DNA of 64,000 bases from an uncultured Acidobacteriia bacterium. Its GTDB lineage: Bacteria > Acidobacteriota > Terriglobia > Bryobacterales > Bryobacteraceae. The stretch covers positions 1 to 64,000 of the forward strand of contig CAIQWJ010000049.1 of the NCBI GenBank assembly GCA_903875575.1, given 5' to 3'. Shown here in pieces: positions 20,801-28,397 of this stretch. The notes under the pieces are model-generated. The model did no database searches. It was not told where the DNA came from and saw only the letters and a program-made list of their open reading frames with translations. Within the stretch, counting starts at the first letter, position 1. Each line of letters starts with the position of its first letter. The position numbers were made by a program, and so were the translations under genes.

Positions 20801-21330
20801 CTATCACGAGCGATCCGCACCAGACCTTCAGTCTGAACTTCAACTATCAGACCCTGGTCGGCAATCAGAAGAGCGCGGTTTATCTCACGATTCTGCGCGG
20901 TTGGCAGGTAAACGGGGGTTACAGCGTGACATCGGGAACTCCCTTCACCGCCACCGTTTCCGGCGATCCCTCGGGTACCGGCATTATCGGCTCGGCCCGT
21001 GCGAATGCCACCGGCCTTCCGGTAACGAATGGTGTCGGTTACTTCAATCCGGCTGCGTTCACGACAGTGCCTGGCGGCACTTACGGTACTGCGGGACGCA
21101 ATACCATCCCCGGTATCGTGAACTTCAGCCTGAATGTCTCCGCCGCCCGCAGTTTCAGGATCGGCGAAAAGCACAGAATTCAGTTGACCTTCAACACGCA
21201 GAATCCTTTGAATCACCCGACGATTACCGGTATCAATACGGTGATCGATTCGAAAACTCTTACTCCGGGCACACCGACTCAGGCAGGCAGCATGCGCACG
21301 GTCAACGCCCAGGCGAGGTTCACATTCTGA
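17830..21330 (+). CDS. TonB-type outer-membrane barrel protein with CarboxypepD_reg domain and Gly/Arg-rich tract, copy 2
   Basis: A 1,166-residue paralogue of the 11636 protein. Signal peptide MLRSTCVALFVFAGIAAA; regulatory domain GQPIPGATVTAQCGT; Ala/Pro linker; a Gly-rich tract (about residues 150-330); then the same barrel start (RGPQWQASVNYNFANSVLNARPYS, GGPIMIPKTKINLKN) and the same C-terminus VNAQARFTF ending in Phe. As in copy 1, no plug domain is visible. Differences cluster in loops (for example the stretch from residue 985 to the C-terminal region), suggesting diverged ligand loops. GAAGGGAAA precedes ATG 17830; a strong promoter lies at 17768. The stop overlaps a following ATG (TGATG) and the VWFA partner begins 53 bases later. 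Confidence 0.88.
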   Translation: MLRSTCVALFVFAGIAAADVQSGVVRSGGQPIPGATVTAQCGTDKIPTVTDDAGRFEIGGLPSTSCKYTVLIFGFEPLQKDAAASSTPLTLDLTLQGHASVPVAPGAAPAPVKAPAAPVVTAVPATPAPGAPAAPAAPMPTMAGRGAVMANNGRGAQPAAGGRGAAAAGGRGGQGGGRGGFQSLSLTTNGDVLASDAPASVVGGDTGGGAGAGDAFTINGTVSSGVQAQPGDGFGGGPGGFGFGAGGPGGIGGDFGGQGGPGGRGGDNGGGGGRGGGQGGPGGGGGGFGAPGGGGGGRGGGGGFGGPGGGGRGGPGGPGGGRGPNGVTAFGNRAGRGRGPQWQASVNYNFANSVLNARPYSLQSASTNGVVQAKAQTANNNFGLTLGGPIMIPKTKINLKNSRWNLNYTGSRNTVGVNPLSSVPTAAFKSGDFSSLLGTTTIYQPGGLIPFQNNIITPSLISPAATALLKFYPDPTGTGLKNNYQLIGSNPSNSNNINFTLSDPLTTKDRINLNLSYQSRSSTSEQAFGYLDPTNGNGGNLSLTYSKTIRPTLVNSLSVGINRNVTNALSFFSNGVNVAGQLGINGVLATPATYGPPSLSLTNFSGLNDGTPSQSHATTLNFSDSVVKSLGKHNLTFGVTGSSRATNSLTASNARGSFGFTGINTEQVVNGVPTSSLANPTGYDLADLLLGVPNSASVTQYLNGNNTFYYRQKTGAAYASDDYRLTTALTLSLGLRWEFFGPQTEKYNHMANLEFAPGGGNVSVVTPGMLDALGNGSVPNGLIRPDFKMVEPRLGFAWKPWSKRAIVFRGGYGIAYNGGSIAQIGSKLTIQPPFVQTLSLNTTTTPGLTILNGLVAPAGTSVTNSYGVDPNYIPARAQSWNASTQYTFKTSYVFQLSYYGAKGDNLDVLQGPNRRALGGTVLPYPKALSTVQFNQSIGNSIGHSGTAQLNRRFARGLSGLATYTLSKTLSDSSILGSGVVQIQNNLLAERAITSDPHQTFSLNFNYQTLVGNQKSAVYLTILRGWQVNGGYSVTSGTPFTATVSGDPSGTGIIGSARANATGLPVTNGVGYFNPAAFTTVPGGTYGTAGRNTIPGIVNFSLNVSAARSFRIGEKHRIQLTFNTQNPLNHPTITGINTVIDSKTLTPGTPTQAGSMRTVNAQARFTF

Positions 21331-21383
21331 TGTCGAAGAATCTTAACAACGCCATGCTCCAGACAGATAATCAGGGGAACAGA

Positions 21384-23627
21384 ATGATGAAGAAAACAGT
21401 AGCAACCGGGCTCGCCTTCTTCCTGGCCATCGGGAACCTCCCGGCACAGCAGCAGCCGGTTACATTTACGGCCAACACGACTCTCGTTGTCATCGACGTC
21501 GCCGTGAAGGACAAGTCGGGCAAGGTCATCGAAGACCTCAAGAAGGGCGATTTTGTCGTGCAGGAAGACGGCAAGAATCAGCAGATCGCGGTCTTCGACT
21601 TCCAGAAGCTCGATATCGATACCGCCCCGGCGGTGCCGGCAGTCAAGGCGGATGCGAAACCGGCGACTCCGGCAAAACCAGCGGCAGGTCAGCCTGCCAG
21701 TGTCGGTGCCTCCATCGTACAAACGGCGCAACCCGCTCCGACCGCTCCAGCCAAAGCCCCTGCCCCGGCTGAAGTAGCTACCAAGCCCGGTACTGCGAAG
21801 CCGATTATCCGCTTTCAGGATCGCCGCCTCGTCGCTATGTTGTTCGACATGAGCACCATGGCGGTTGCCGAACAGATTCGCGTGCAGAAGACGGCGGTGG
21901 ATTTCATCCGCAAGTCGCTCAAGCCCGCCGATCTGGTTACCGTCATGATGGCGACTACCGGTCCACTGGAAGTGGTGCAGGATTTCACCGACGATAAGGA
22001 CGCGCTCGAAGCTGCCGTCAAGAAGTTCCGCATCGGTGAAGGCAGCGACCTTGCCGGCAGCGCCGGCGCGGGCGACACGTCGGACGACAATACGTTCAGC
22101 GCCGACCAGTCCGAATTCGACATCTTCAACGTCGATAAGAAACTGACCACCATCGAAACGTCGTGCAAGATGCTGGCAAGTTTCCCGGAAAAGAAAGCTC
22201 TGATGTATTTTTCGAGCGGTATTTCGCAGTCCGGTCAGGACAATCAGGCGGAATTGCTGAAGGCTGTGAACGTCTGCAAGAAGTCGAACGTGTCCATCGA
22301 TCCGATCGATGCCCGCGGCATGACTGCTTCGGCTCCGGGTGGCGATGCGACAGCAGCTTCCGGTCGCGGTACAAGCTTGTTCAGCGCTGGCGGCGGTTCG
22401 GGCGGCGGTGGTGGCGGTCGTGGCGGTGCGGCGAACGATACGGCTCAGCAGACCCTCTCTACGCTTGCCGCTGACACGGGTGGAAAGCTTTTCGCCGAAA
22501 GCAATGATCTCGCGGTTGGCCTGGAACAGGCGCGCGACGACATCGGCAGCTATTACATTGTTGGCTACTACAGCACCAACAGCAAATCGGACGGCAAGTA
22601 TCGCACTGTGGCAGTGAAACTGACCCGTGCCGATGCGGCCTCCGCCAAGATGGATTACCGGCACGGCTACTTCGCAGAAAAGGAATTCGGCAAGTTTACC
22701 GCAGCCGATAAGGACGATCAGTTGCAGCAGGCACTCATCCTGGGTGACCCGATTACGGATCTCTCCATCGCTGCCGAAGTGAATTACTTCCGGCTCGCAC
22801 GCGATCGCTATTTTGTGCCCCTCAACGTGAAGATTCCGGGTTCGGAAATCGCACTTGCCAAGACCAAGGGCAATGCCAAGACAGACCTCGACTTTATTGG
22901 CCAGTTGCGAAACAGCAAAGACCAGATGGTGGGCCAGGTGGCCGATACGATTACGATCCAGCTGGCGGCTTCCTCGCTGACGGAGCTGAACAACCGAACG
23001 ATCGCCTATGACACGGGCTTCGCGGTGCCGCCCGGTTCGTATAAGCTGAAGTTCCTCACCCGCGAGAACGAAACCGGCAAGATGGGAACCTACGAACGCA
23101 GCTTCGTCATTCCTGATCTGTCGGTGGATCAACCGAGCACCATCAAGACCAGCACCATCGTGCTCAGCAGCCAGCGTCAGTCCACTAAGGGCGCGCTCGC
23201 CAAGGCCGATCCCAACAGCAAACTGACTGACGCAAATCCGCTGGTGGAAGACGGACAGCAGTTGGTCCCGAGCATCACCCGCGTCTTCCGCAAGGACCAG
23301 AATCTGTACGTCTACATGGAAGTGTACGACCCGACTCTGGGCACCGATCAGAAGCCCAGCGTGGCCGCCATCCTGACCTTCTTCCGCGGGAAGAACAAGA
23401 TGTCCGAATCGCAGCCGGTGCATCTGGATACGTTCATTCCGCAGCGCGGCCAGACGTTGCCGGTACAGTTCCAGGTACCGCTGTCAACCCTGCCGACCGG
23501 TATCTACACCTGCCAGATCAATCTGATCGACGAAAACGGACACAAGTTCGGCTTCCAGAGAGCGGATATTAAGGTCCTGCCCGCCGCGAACGCGGCTGCA
23601 GCAGCCCCCAAACCGGCTGGCTTCTAG
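21384..23627 (+). CDS. Secreted VWFA-related protein (TIGR03436 type), copy 2
   Basis: A 747-residue paralogue of the 15286 protein with the same layout: signal peptide (MMKKTVATGLAFFLAIGNLPAQ), the VNTT-like strand (ANTTLVVIDVAVKDKSGKVI) and DFVVQEDGK, an Ala/Pro linker, a VWA-like domain with LFDMSTM (Asp155, degenerate metal site), a Gly/Arg tract, YYIVGYYSTNSKSDGKYR, and a beta-rich C-terminal 300 residues nearly identical in motif order to copy 1. Start ATG 21384 (or 21387) follows AGGGGAA; the frame stays open far upstream inside the receptor gene, but no signal peptide is found there. It completes the second copy of the receptor-VWFA pair and ends before a long hairpin. Confidence 0.9.
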   Translation: MMKKTVATGLAFFLAIGNLPAQQQPVTFTANTTLVVIDVAVKDKSGKVIEDLKKGDFVVQEDGKNQQIAVFDFQKLDIDTAPAVPAVKADAKPATPAKPAAGQPASVGASIVQTAQPAPTAPAKAPAPAEVATKPGTAKPIIRFQDRRLVAMLFDMSTMAVAEQIRVQKTAVDFIRKSLKPADLVTVMMATTGPLEVVQDFTDDKDALEAAVKKFRIGEGSDLAGSAGAGDTSDDNTFSADQSEFDIFNVDKKLTTIETSCKMLASFPEKKALMYFSSGISQSGQDNQAELLKAVNVCKKSNVSIDPIDARGMTASAPGGDATAASGRGTSLFSAGGGSGGGGGGRGGAANDTAQQTLSTLAADTGGKLFAESNDLAVGLEQARDDIGSYYIVGYYSTNSKSDGKYRTVAVKLTRADAASAKMDYRHGYFAEKEFGKFTAADKDDQLQQALILGDPITDLSIAAEVNYFRLARDRYFVPLNVKIPGSEIALAKTKGNAKTDLDFIGQLRNSKDQMVGQVADTITIQLAASSLTELNNRTIAYDTGFAVPPGSYKLKFLTRENETGKMGTYERSFVIPDLSVDQPSTIKTSTIVLSSQRQSTKGALAKADPNSKLTDANPLVEDGQQLVPSITRVFRKDQNLYVYMEVYDPTLGTDQKPSVAAILTFFRGKNKMSESQPVHLDTFIPQRGQTLPVQFQVPLSTLPTGIYTCQINLIDENGHKFGFQRADIKVLPAANAAAAAPKPAGF

Positions 23628-23647
23628 GGCCTGACGGAAGACAATTC

Positions 23648-23698
23648 AAACGCAGCAATGGCCGCCAATCCCTGTGATTGGCGGCCATTGCTGCGTTT
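23648..23698 (+). terminator. Perfect 23-base-pair hairpin, probable terminator
   Basis: Bases 23648-23670 pair perfectly with 23676-23698 around the 5-base loop CCTGT. The stem starts AAACGCAGCAATGG. Only three T follow, so it is not a classic U-tract terminator, but it lies just after the end of module copy 2 and could terminate transcription or protect the 3' end. Confidence 0.65.
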
Positions 23699-23787
23699 CG
23701 GCACGTGCCTCATTTCAAAACACTCACTTCCGTTAGCTGACCCGGTTATTACCCCGACGATACTATTCGTTCCATACGAAAGAGCAC

Positions 23788-23817
23788 TTGCAGTCCTGTA
23801 GGTACTGGAACCATACT
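23788..23817 (+). promoter_or_regulatory. Candidate promoter of the diguanylate cyclase gene
   Basis: TTGCAG (23788-23793) and CATACT (23812-23817) are 18 bases apart. The predicted start is only a few bases before GTG 23828, and there is no Shine-Dalgarno sequence, so the message may be nearly leaderless. Confidence 0.35.
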
Positions 23818-23827
23818 GTATGTTAGC

Positions 23828-25750
23828 GTGGAACAGTCCAACAAGATTCGGGCGGTTTTCGGTGCCGGCTTCGCCATTCTTCTCGGGGTCGGGATTGCCG
23901 CTGTCATCCAGACTTTCGTCTGGCAGGATGGCGGTGCGCTGGTGGCGCGAGCATATGAAGCCCTGAACCGCCTGGACTCGATTGCATACTCGTCGAAGGC
24001 CGCCGAGGAGGCCGGTCTTCGGTTTGCTTCGGCGTCAGATACCGCGGCTGCGGCCGAATGCCGAAAAGATCTGAGCGATATTCGGGAACTGGTCGCCGGT
24101 TTTGGTTCCGCGAGCCGGGACTCGTCTCAGGGTCCATTGCTGGCGGGCATCAAGCGGCGCTTGTCCGAATTGCTGGACGCTGAATATGTTGCTCTCCGTT
24201 CGGTGCTTGATGCCCCGGCACCGGAAAGAATGGCCCAGGTTCTTGCGGACCGTAACACGACCGGTGCCAGAGTTCAGTTGCACCAGACGCTTCTCGACAT
24301 GCGCACCGAGTTGCGGCGAATTCTGGATGAACGCCTGGCGAGTCAGGAAGAAACCGCGGTACGTGCGCGGCGTCTCTTTATGAGCTCCGGCCTCGTCTGC
24401 TGTCTATTGATCGTAATGGCGGGCTGGCGATTCTCGCTCGATCTCGGTCGCCGTGAGTTCTTCGGCAGGGTGCACGCGCGTCAGGGTGAGATTTACCGGC
24501 AGGCCGTGGAACTGGCAACTGACATGGTCTTCCGGCTGGATGCTGAAGGCCGCTTCGTATACTGCAATCCGGCGGCGCTTCAACTGCTTCATTACAGCGA
24601 ACAGGAAGCCATCGGGCGCTCCTACACCAAGCTCATCCGGATGGACATGCGGCGCGAGGTAGAGCATTTCTACCTGCGTCAGGCGGCACGCAACCGCAAG
24701 GGCAGTTACTCCGAGTTCCCAATCATCGATGGTCACGGGCGGGAGCGCTGGATCGGCGTCAACGTTCAGGTGCTTTCGGAAGGCTCCAGAATTACGGGTT
24801 TCCAGGCCGTGGCGCGGGATGTTTCGGAGCGCAAGCGGGCGGAGGCGGATCTGGCGAAGCGATTCAGTTTCGTCGAAGGTATTGCCGCCACAACGCCTGG
24901 CCTCCTCTACGTTTTCGATCTGGTGGACCGCAAGACGGTTTACTCGAATCGCGAACTGGTTGTCTCTCTGGGCTATAAGCAGGAAGAAGCCGGCGATTTC
25001 GACCAGGTCGCCATGCGCCTGTTCCATCCTGACGATCTTTCCGCCCTGCGCCTTCATCATGAATCGCTCCGGCGGGCGCGTGAAGGCGACGTGCATCGCA
25101 TTGAATACCGTGCGCGCCATGCCGATGGCAACTGGCTCTGGTTCTCCGCCTGGGAATCCCCTCTCGCGCGCGACGCCGATGGCAGAGTCAGGCAGATTGT
25201 CGGCATCGCTCAGGACGTCACGGCACACAACGCCGCGCGCGAGCGCCTGACCTGGCAGGCCAACTATGACACTCTGACCCGCCTCGCGAATCGCCACCAT
25301 TTCTGGACGCGGCTTCAGAATCTTCTGCGTCGTGCCAGCCTCGATCACACCAGAGTGACGCTTTGCCTGTTTGACGTCGACCAGTTCAAGGAGGTCAACG
25401 ACCAGTTTGGTCATGCGGCGGGCGACGAAGTTCTGGAAGCGATCGGAACCATTGTCCGCAGCGAGCTCCGCTCCGACGATTCCAGCGGCCGGCTTGGCGG
25501 CGACGAGTTCTGCTTCGTACTGCCGGACGCCGACAGCGACGAAGCCGTCCGTCTGGCGGAACGCATGCGCGAAAGGCTCAACACGATGGCCTTTGGCATG
25601 AACGGCGGTGCGCCGTTTACCGCCTCAGCAACTTTTGGTGTTGCAGCATGGCAGCCGCATATGGGTGCCCGCGAACTGGTGGAAGCGGCTGATCGAGCGC
25701 TGTACCGGGCTAAAGCCTCCGGCCGAAATCGCGTCTGTGTGGACGTATAA
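23828..25750 (+). CDS. Membrane diguanylate cyclase with two PAS domains and GGDEF
   Basis: A 640-residue inner-membrane signalling protein that should make cyclic di-GMP. A first membrane helix (about residues 10-30) and a second (about 185-205) flank a helical periplasmic sensor region. Two PAS/PAC units follow (about 220-340, with FRLDAEGRFVYCNPAAL, and 340-480, with GNWLWFSAWESPL). The GGDEF domain spans about 485-640 with NYDTLTRLANR, the intact active site GGDEF at 557-561, and the inhibitory I-site RSDD at 548-551, so product feedback is likely. GTG 23828 is the only start that precedes the first membrane helix. No EAL domain. The sensed ligand is unknown. Confidence 0.94.
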   Translation: MEQSNKIRAVFGAGFAILLGVGIAAVIQTFVWQDGGALVARAYEALNRLDSIAYSSKAAEEAGLRFASASDTAAAAECRKDLSDIRELVAGFGSASRDSSQGPLLAGIKRRLSELLDAEYVALRSVLDAPAPERMAQVLADRNTTGARVQLHQTLLDMRTELRRILDERLASQEETAVRARRLFMSSGLVCCLLIVMAGWRFSLDLGRREFFGRVHARQGEIYRQAVELATDMVFRLDAEGRFVYCNPAALQLLHYSEQEAIGRSYTKLIRMDMRREVEHFYLRQAARNRKGSYSEFPIIDGHGRERWIGVNVQVLSEGSRITGFQAVARDVSERKRAEADLAKRFSFVEGIAATTPGLLYVFDLVDRKTVYSNRELVVSLGYKQEEAGDFDQVAMRLFHPDDLSALRLHHESLRRAREGDVHRIEYRARHADGNWLWFSAWESPLARDADGRVRQIVGIAQDVTAHNAARERLTWQANYDTLTRLANRHHFWTRLQNLLRRASLDHTRVTLCLFDVDQFKEVNDQFGHAAGDEVLEAIGTIVRSELRSDDSSGRLGGDEFCFVLPDADSDEAVRLAERMRERLNTMAFGMNGGAPFTASATFGVAAWQPHMGARELVEAADRALYRAKASGRNRVCVDV

Positions 25751-25762
25751 CTCCCAGGGCGG

Positions 25763-26959
25763 TTACTGTTCCCAGCTGCGCAGTGCGGGCGAGAGCAGCG
25801 CGCAGAGCGCAACGACAACAATAGCGGCCGCGCCGCCGCCGGCCACGCTGAGCACCGGTCCGAACCACGCCGCGGTCCACCCCGATTCCACCGCACCCAG
25901 CGAATTCGAGCAGTTGATGAAGATGCTGTTCACGGCCATGACACGGCCGCGGACGAAGTCGGGAGTCTTCGTCTGCAGGACCGACTGGCGCAGCACCACG
26001 CTGATGTTGTCAAAGGCGCCAGTCAGCGCCAGCATCGCGCACGAAAGCCAGATGGAGCGCGATAGCCCGAAGCCGATTGTGGCCAACCCAAACCCGGCGA
26101 CGGCCCACAGCATGACGGGTCCGGCTTTGCGGATCTTCGGCGAATGTGCCATTGTGACCGCCATCAGGACCGCTCCCATTGACGGTGCGGCCCGCAGCCA
26201 GCCCAGCGCTCGTGGCCCCGCATGCAGAATGTCCACAGCGTAGATCGGCAGCAGCGCGGTGGCTCCGCCAAACAGGTAAGCGAACAGATCGAGCGACACA
26301 GCCGACAGAATCAGCTTGTTATCGCGAATAAAACGGATACCCTCCAGCGCCGAGCCGCTCTGCACCTCATGCTTCCGTCGCATATCGATACCGGCAAAGC
26401 AGAGCAGGACCACCAGTGCACAGATCGCCTGCACCATATACACGACCCGGCTGCCGGACATCGCGAGCAGGATCCCCGCCAGAGCCGGCCCTCCGATGTT
26501 TGCCGTCTCAAACACCGTGGCGTTCCAGGTGATTGCATTCGAAAGGGCCTCGGGCGGCACGATATCGGGCAGCGCAGCCCCGCGAATCGGCATCTGGAAC
26601 GTGCGTGTCACCGCATTGAGAAACAGACAGAAGTACATCCAGGCCACGCCACGAACTCCGCTGACCAGCAGCAGCGCGGCGGTTACGGTCAGACACTGCG
26701 CCAACACCATGATCAGGCGTCGGTTGTAACGGTCCGCCACGTGTCCCGCAAACAGGGCGAAAGCGAAGGAAGGGGCCACCTGGGCGAAGCCGACAGCGCC
26801 CAGCACCCGTGCGGAATGCGTCTGGTTGTAGAGATCCCAGCTGATTGCCACCGACAGCATTTGGATGCCGATGTTGGATAAACCCGTGGCGGTCAGCAGA
26901 AGTCGGAAGTCGCGTGAGCGGAAGGCGGCGTAGGCGTCCAAACTAACAGGATCGCGCAT
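25763..26959 (-). CDS. MFS transporter (MFS_3/enterobactin-exporter-like)
   Basis: A 398-residue inner-membrane protein with about 12 hydrophobic helices. The first helices read LLLTATGLSNIGIQMLSVAI; after helix 2 the loop GHVADRYNRR is a clear MFS signature, and the overall sequence resembles the PF05977 group that includes EntS-like exporters. The short C-terminus and absence of a long central loop fit this group. Its stop lies 13 bases after the diguanylate cyclase stop (convergent). It reads divergently from the TIGR03435 gene. Exported substrate unknown. Confidence 0.9.
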   Translation of the reverse strand: MRDPVSLDAYAAFRSRDFRLLLTATGLSNIGIQMLSVAISWDLYNQTHSARVLGAVGFAQVAPSFAFALFAGHVADRYNRRLIMVLAQCLTVTAALLLVSGVRGVAWMYFCLFLNAVTRTFQMPIRGAALPDIVPPEALSNAITWNATVFETANIGGPALAGILLAMSGSRVVYMVQAICALVVLLCFAGIDMRRKHEVQSGSALEGIRFIRDNKLILSAVSLDLFAYLFGGATALLPIYAVDILHAGPRALGWLRAAPSMGAVLMAVTMAHSPKIRKAGPVMLWAVAGFGLATIGFGLSRSIWLSCAMLALTGAFDNISVVLRQSVLQTKTPDFVRGRVMAVNSIFINCSNSLGAVESGWTAAWFGPVLSVAGGGAAAIVVVALCALLSPALRSWEQ

Positions 26960-27028
26960 CAGGTTTGCCCGGCCGTGGTTGATTCAAAACGTGGTAACGT
27001 AAATCTGCCTGGTGACGTAGATCCACCT

Positions 27029-28027
27029 ATGCATCGTCTCCTCCATTTCCTGGTCTTGCCCATCCTGGTCGGCATTTTCAGCGTGCCCATGATCCGGGCT
27101 CAGGTCCCGCCCGCTGCCGGAGCCGGAATGCAATTCGATAAGGTTTCCATAAAACCCTGCCTTCCTGCGGACGGGCCGGTCGCGGCAGGGAGACAAGGCA
27201 GCGAATTGATTTCGCCCGTGTCCCTGAGCCTGAAGTGCCGGACCGTGAAGTCGCTCATCCAGGAGGCGTTTATCAATGGCGGGGAATCTTCGGCGGAGTT
27301 CGGTCCGCGATCTGTGATTGTTCGGCAACGGGGCGGTGGCGGGTTGCTCTCATCTCAAACGGCACCGACAGGTCAAGCGAATCTGCGCCTCATTCGGGAA
27401 CCAGTCGTTGGTGGCCCGGACTGGCTCGGCTCCGATCTCTACACGATTGAAGCAAAATCTGAGACCCCAAAAGATCCTGGGCACATGACCAACGAAATGC
27501 TTCAGGCCATCCTGGAAGAACGATTTCATCTGAGTGTTCACCGCGACACTACAAATGTTTCGGCCTATGTATTGAGTGTGGACGAAAGCGGTCCCCGTCT
27601 CAGGACGGCGTCGGAAGGAAGCTGCGTCCCTTTCTCGTGGGCCCATTCGTCGGCGCTGGGGGCTCGTCCGAACCAGCCGGCATGCGGATCTTTCCGCAAT
27701 ACCGGACCGCACGCAATTGAGGCGTTCGCCACGATGGCAAACCTATGTGAGCAGTTTTCCGCCTGGCTCGGTCGCAATGTTGCCGACAAGACCGACCTGA
27801 TAGGAATGTTCCGCATCAAGCTGCCGTTTTCGGTGACCGATCTCAATCCCGGTTCACTGACTCACCCACTCAGCGGGGAAAGCGGCGGCGTGCCTTCTGT
27901 GGCGGGGGCCAATCCTGCCCGGTTGCTCTCCGATGCCGCGCAAGCGCTCGGTCTCAAACTCGAAATTGGCAGCAATTCGAGTGATGTTCTGGTAATCGAT
28001 CGCGTGACACGACCTGCGGAAGACTAG
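27029..28027 (+). CDS. TIGR03435-family exported protein
   Basis: A 332-residue protein of the family defined from Solibacter. Signal peptide MHRLLHFLVLPILVGIFSVPMIRAQ, then the family opening FDKVSIKPC, a conserved middle (GGPDWLGSDLYTIEAK, MLQAILEERFHLSVHRD), and a C-terminal half ending with DAAQALGLKLEIG and DVLVIDRV. In this family the latter half often resembles secretin-like beta domains, and the role is unknown. ATG 27029 is preferred to an upstream ATG 26975 because it begins the signal peptide. It reads divergently from the MFS gene. Confidence 0.9.
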   Translation: MHRLLHFLVLPILVGIFSVPMIRAQVPPAAGAGMQFDKVSIKPCLPADGPVAAGRQGSELISPVSLSLKCRTVKSLIQEAFINGGESSAEFGPRSVIVRQRGGGGLLSSQTAPTGQANLRLIREPVVGGPDWLGSDLYTIEAKSETPKDPGHMTNEMLQAILEERFHLSVHRDTTNVSAYVLSVDESGPRLRTASEGSCVPFSWAHSSALGARPNQPACGSFRNTGPHAIEAFATMANLCEQFSAWLGRNVADKTDLIGMFRIKLPFSVTDLNPGSLTHPLSGESGGVPSVAGANPARLLSDAAQALGLKLEIGSNSSDVLVIDRVTRPAED

Positions 28028-28090
28028 CTTGTCAGACAGGCGCGGGCTGCCCCAGTCCCGCCCCATCGCATGTTGGATCATAGAAATAAC

Positions 28091-28396
28091 ATGCTCATTG
28101 TTCACGTTCACGTTCAGGTCAAGCCCGGCTGTGAAGACGCCTTCCTCGAAGCCTCCCTCGCCAACGCCCGCAACAGCGTTCAGGAGCCTGGCGTGGCACG
28201 TTTCGACGTTCTCCGCGAAACCGCCGACCCCACCCGCTTCGTGCTGCTGGAAGTCTACCGTGATGCCGACGCCCCCGCCCGCCACAAAGAGACTGCCCAC
28301 TATGCCGCCTGGCGCGACGCCGTGGCCGATATGATGGCCGTCCCACGCGTTGGCGTGAAGTATCAGAATCTCTTTCCCGACGACAGGGGCTGGTAG
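28091..28396 (+). CDS. Antibiotic biosynthesis monooxygenase (ABM) domain protein
   Basis: A 101-residue ABM-fold protein (PF03992), like LsrG/YgiN. Sequence pattern: [58 protein letters not shown], which matches the ferredoxin-like fold with the His residues of the family. Start ATG 28091. It is one base from the next gene, an iron-containing alcohol dehydrogenase, with which it forms an operon; a paired ABM/alcohol dehydrogenase suggests oxidation of a small carbonyl compound, but the substrate is not known. Confidence 0.88.
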   Translation: MLIVHVHVQVKPGCEDAFLEASLANARNSVQEPGVARFDVLRETADPTRFVLLEVYRDADAPARHKETAHYAAWRDAVADMMAVPRVGVKYQNLFPDDRGW

Positions 28397-28397
28397 C

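Noticed and set aside
21279-23423. A 714-codon open frame on the minus strand opposite the second VWFA gene, and other long antisense frames (for example 4309-6231, 32079-33746, 13544-14827)
   Set aside because: These are shadows of strongly biased codon use in real genes on the other strand; none has a ribosome site, signal peptide or recognisable motif.
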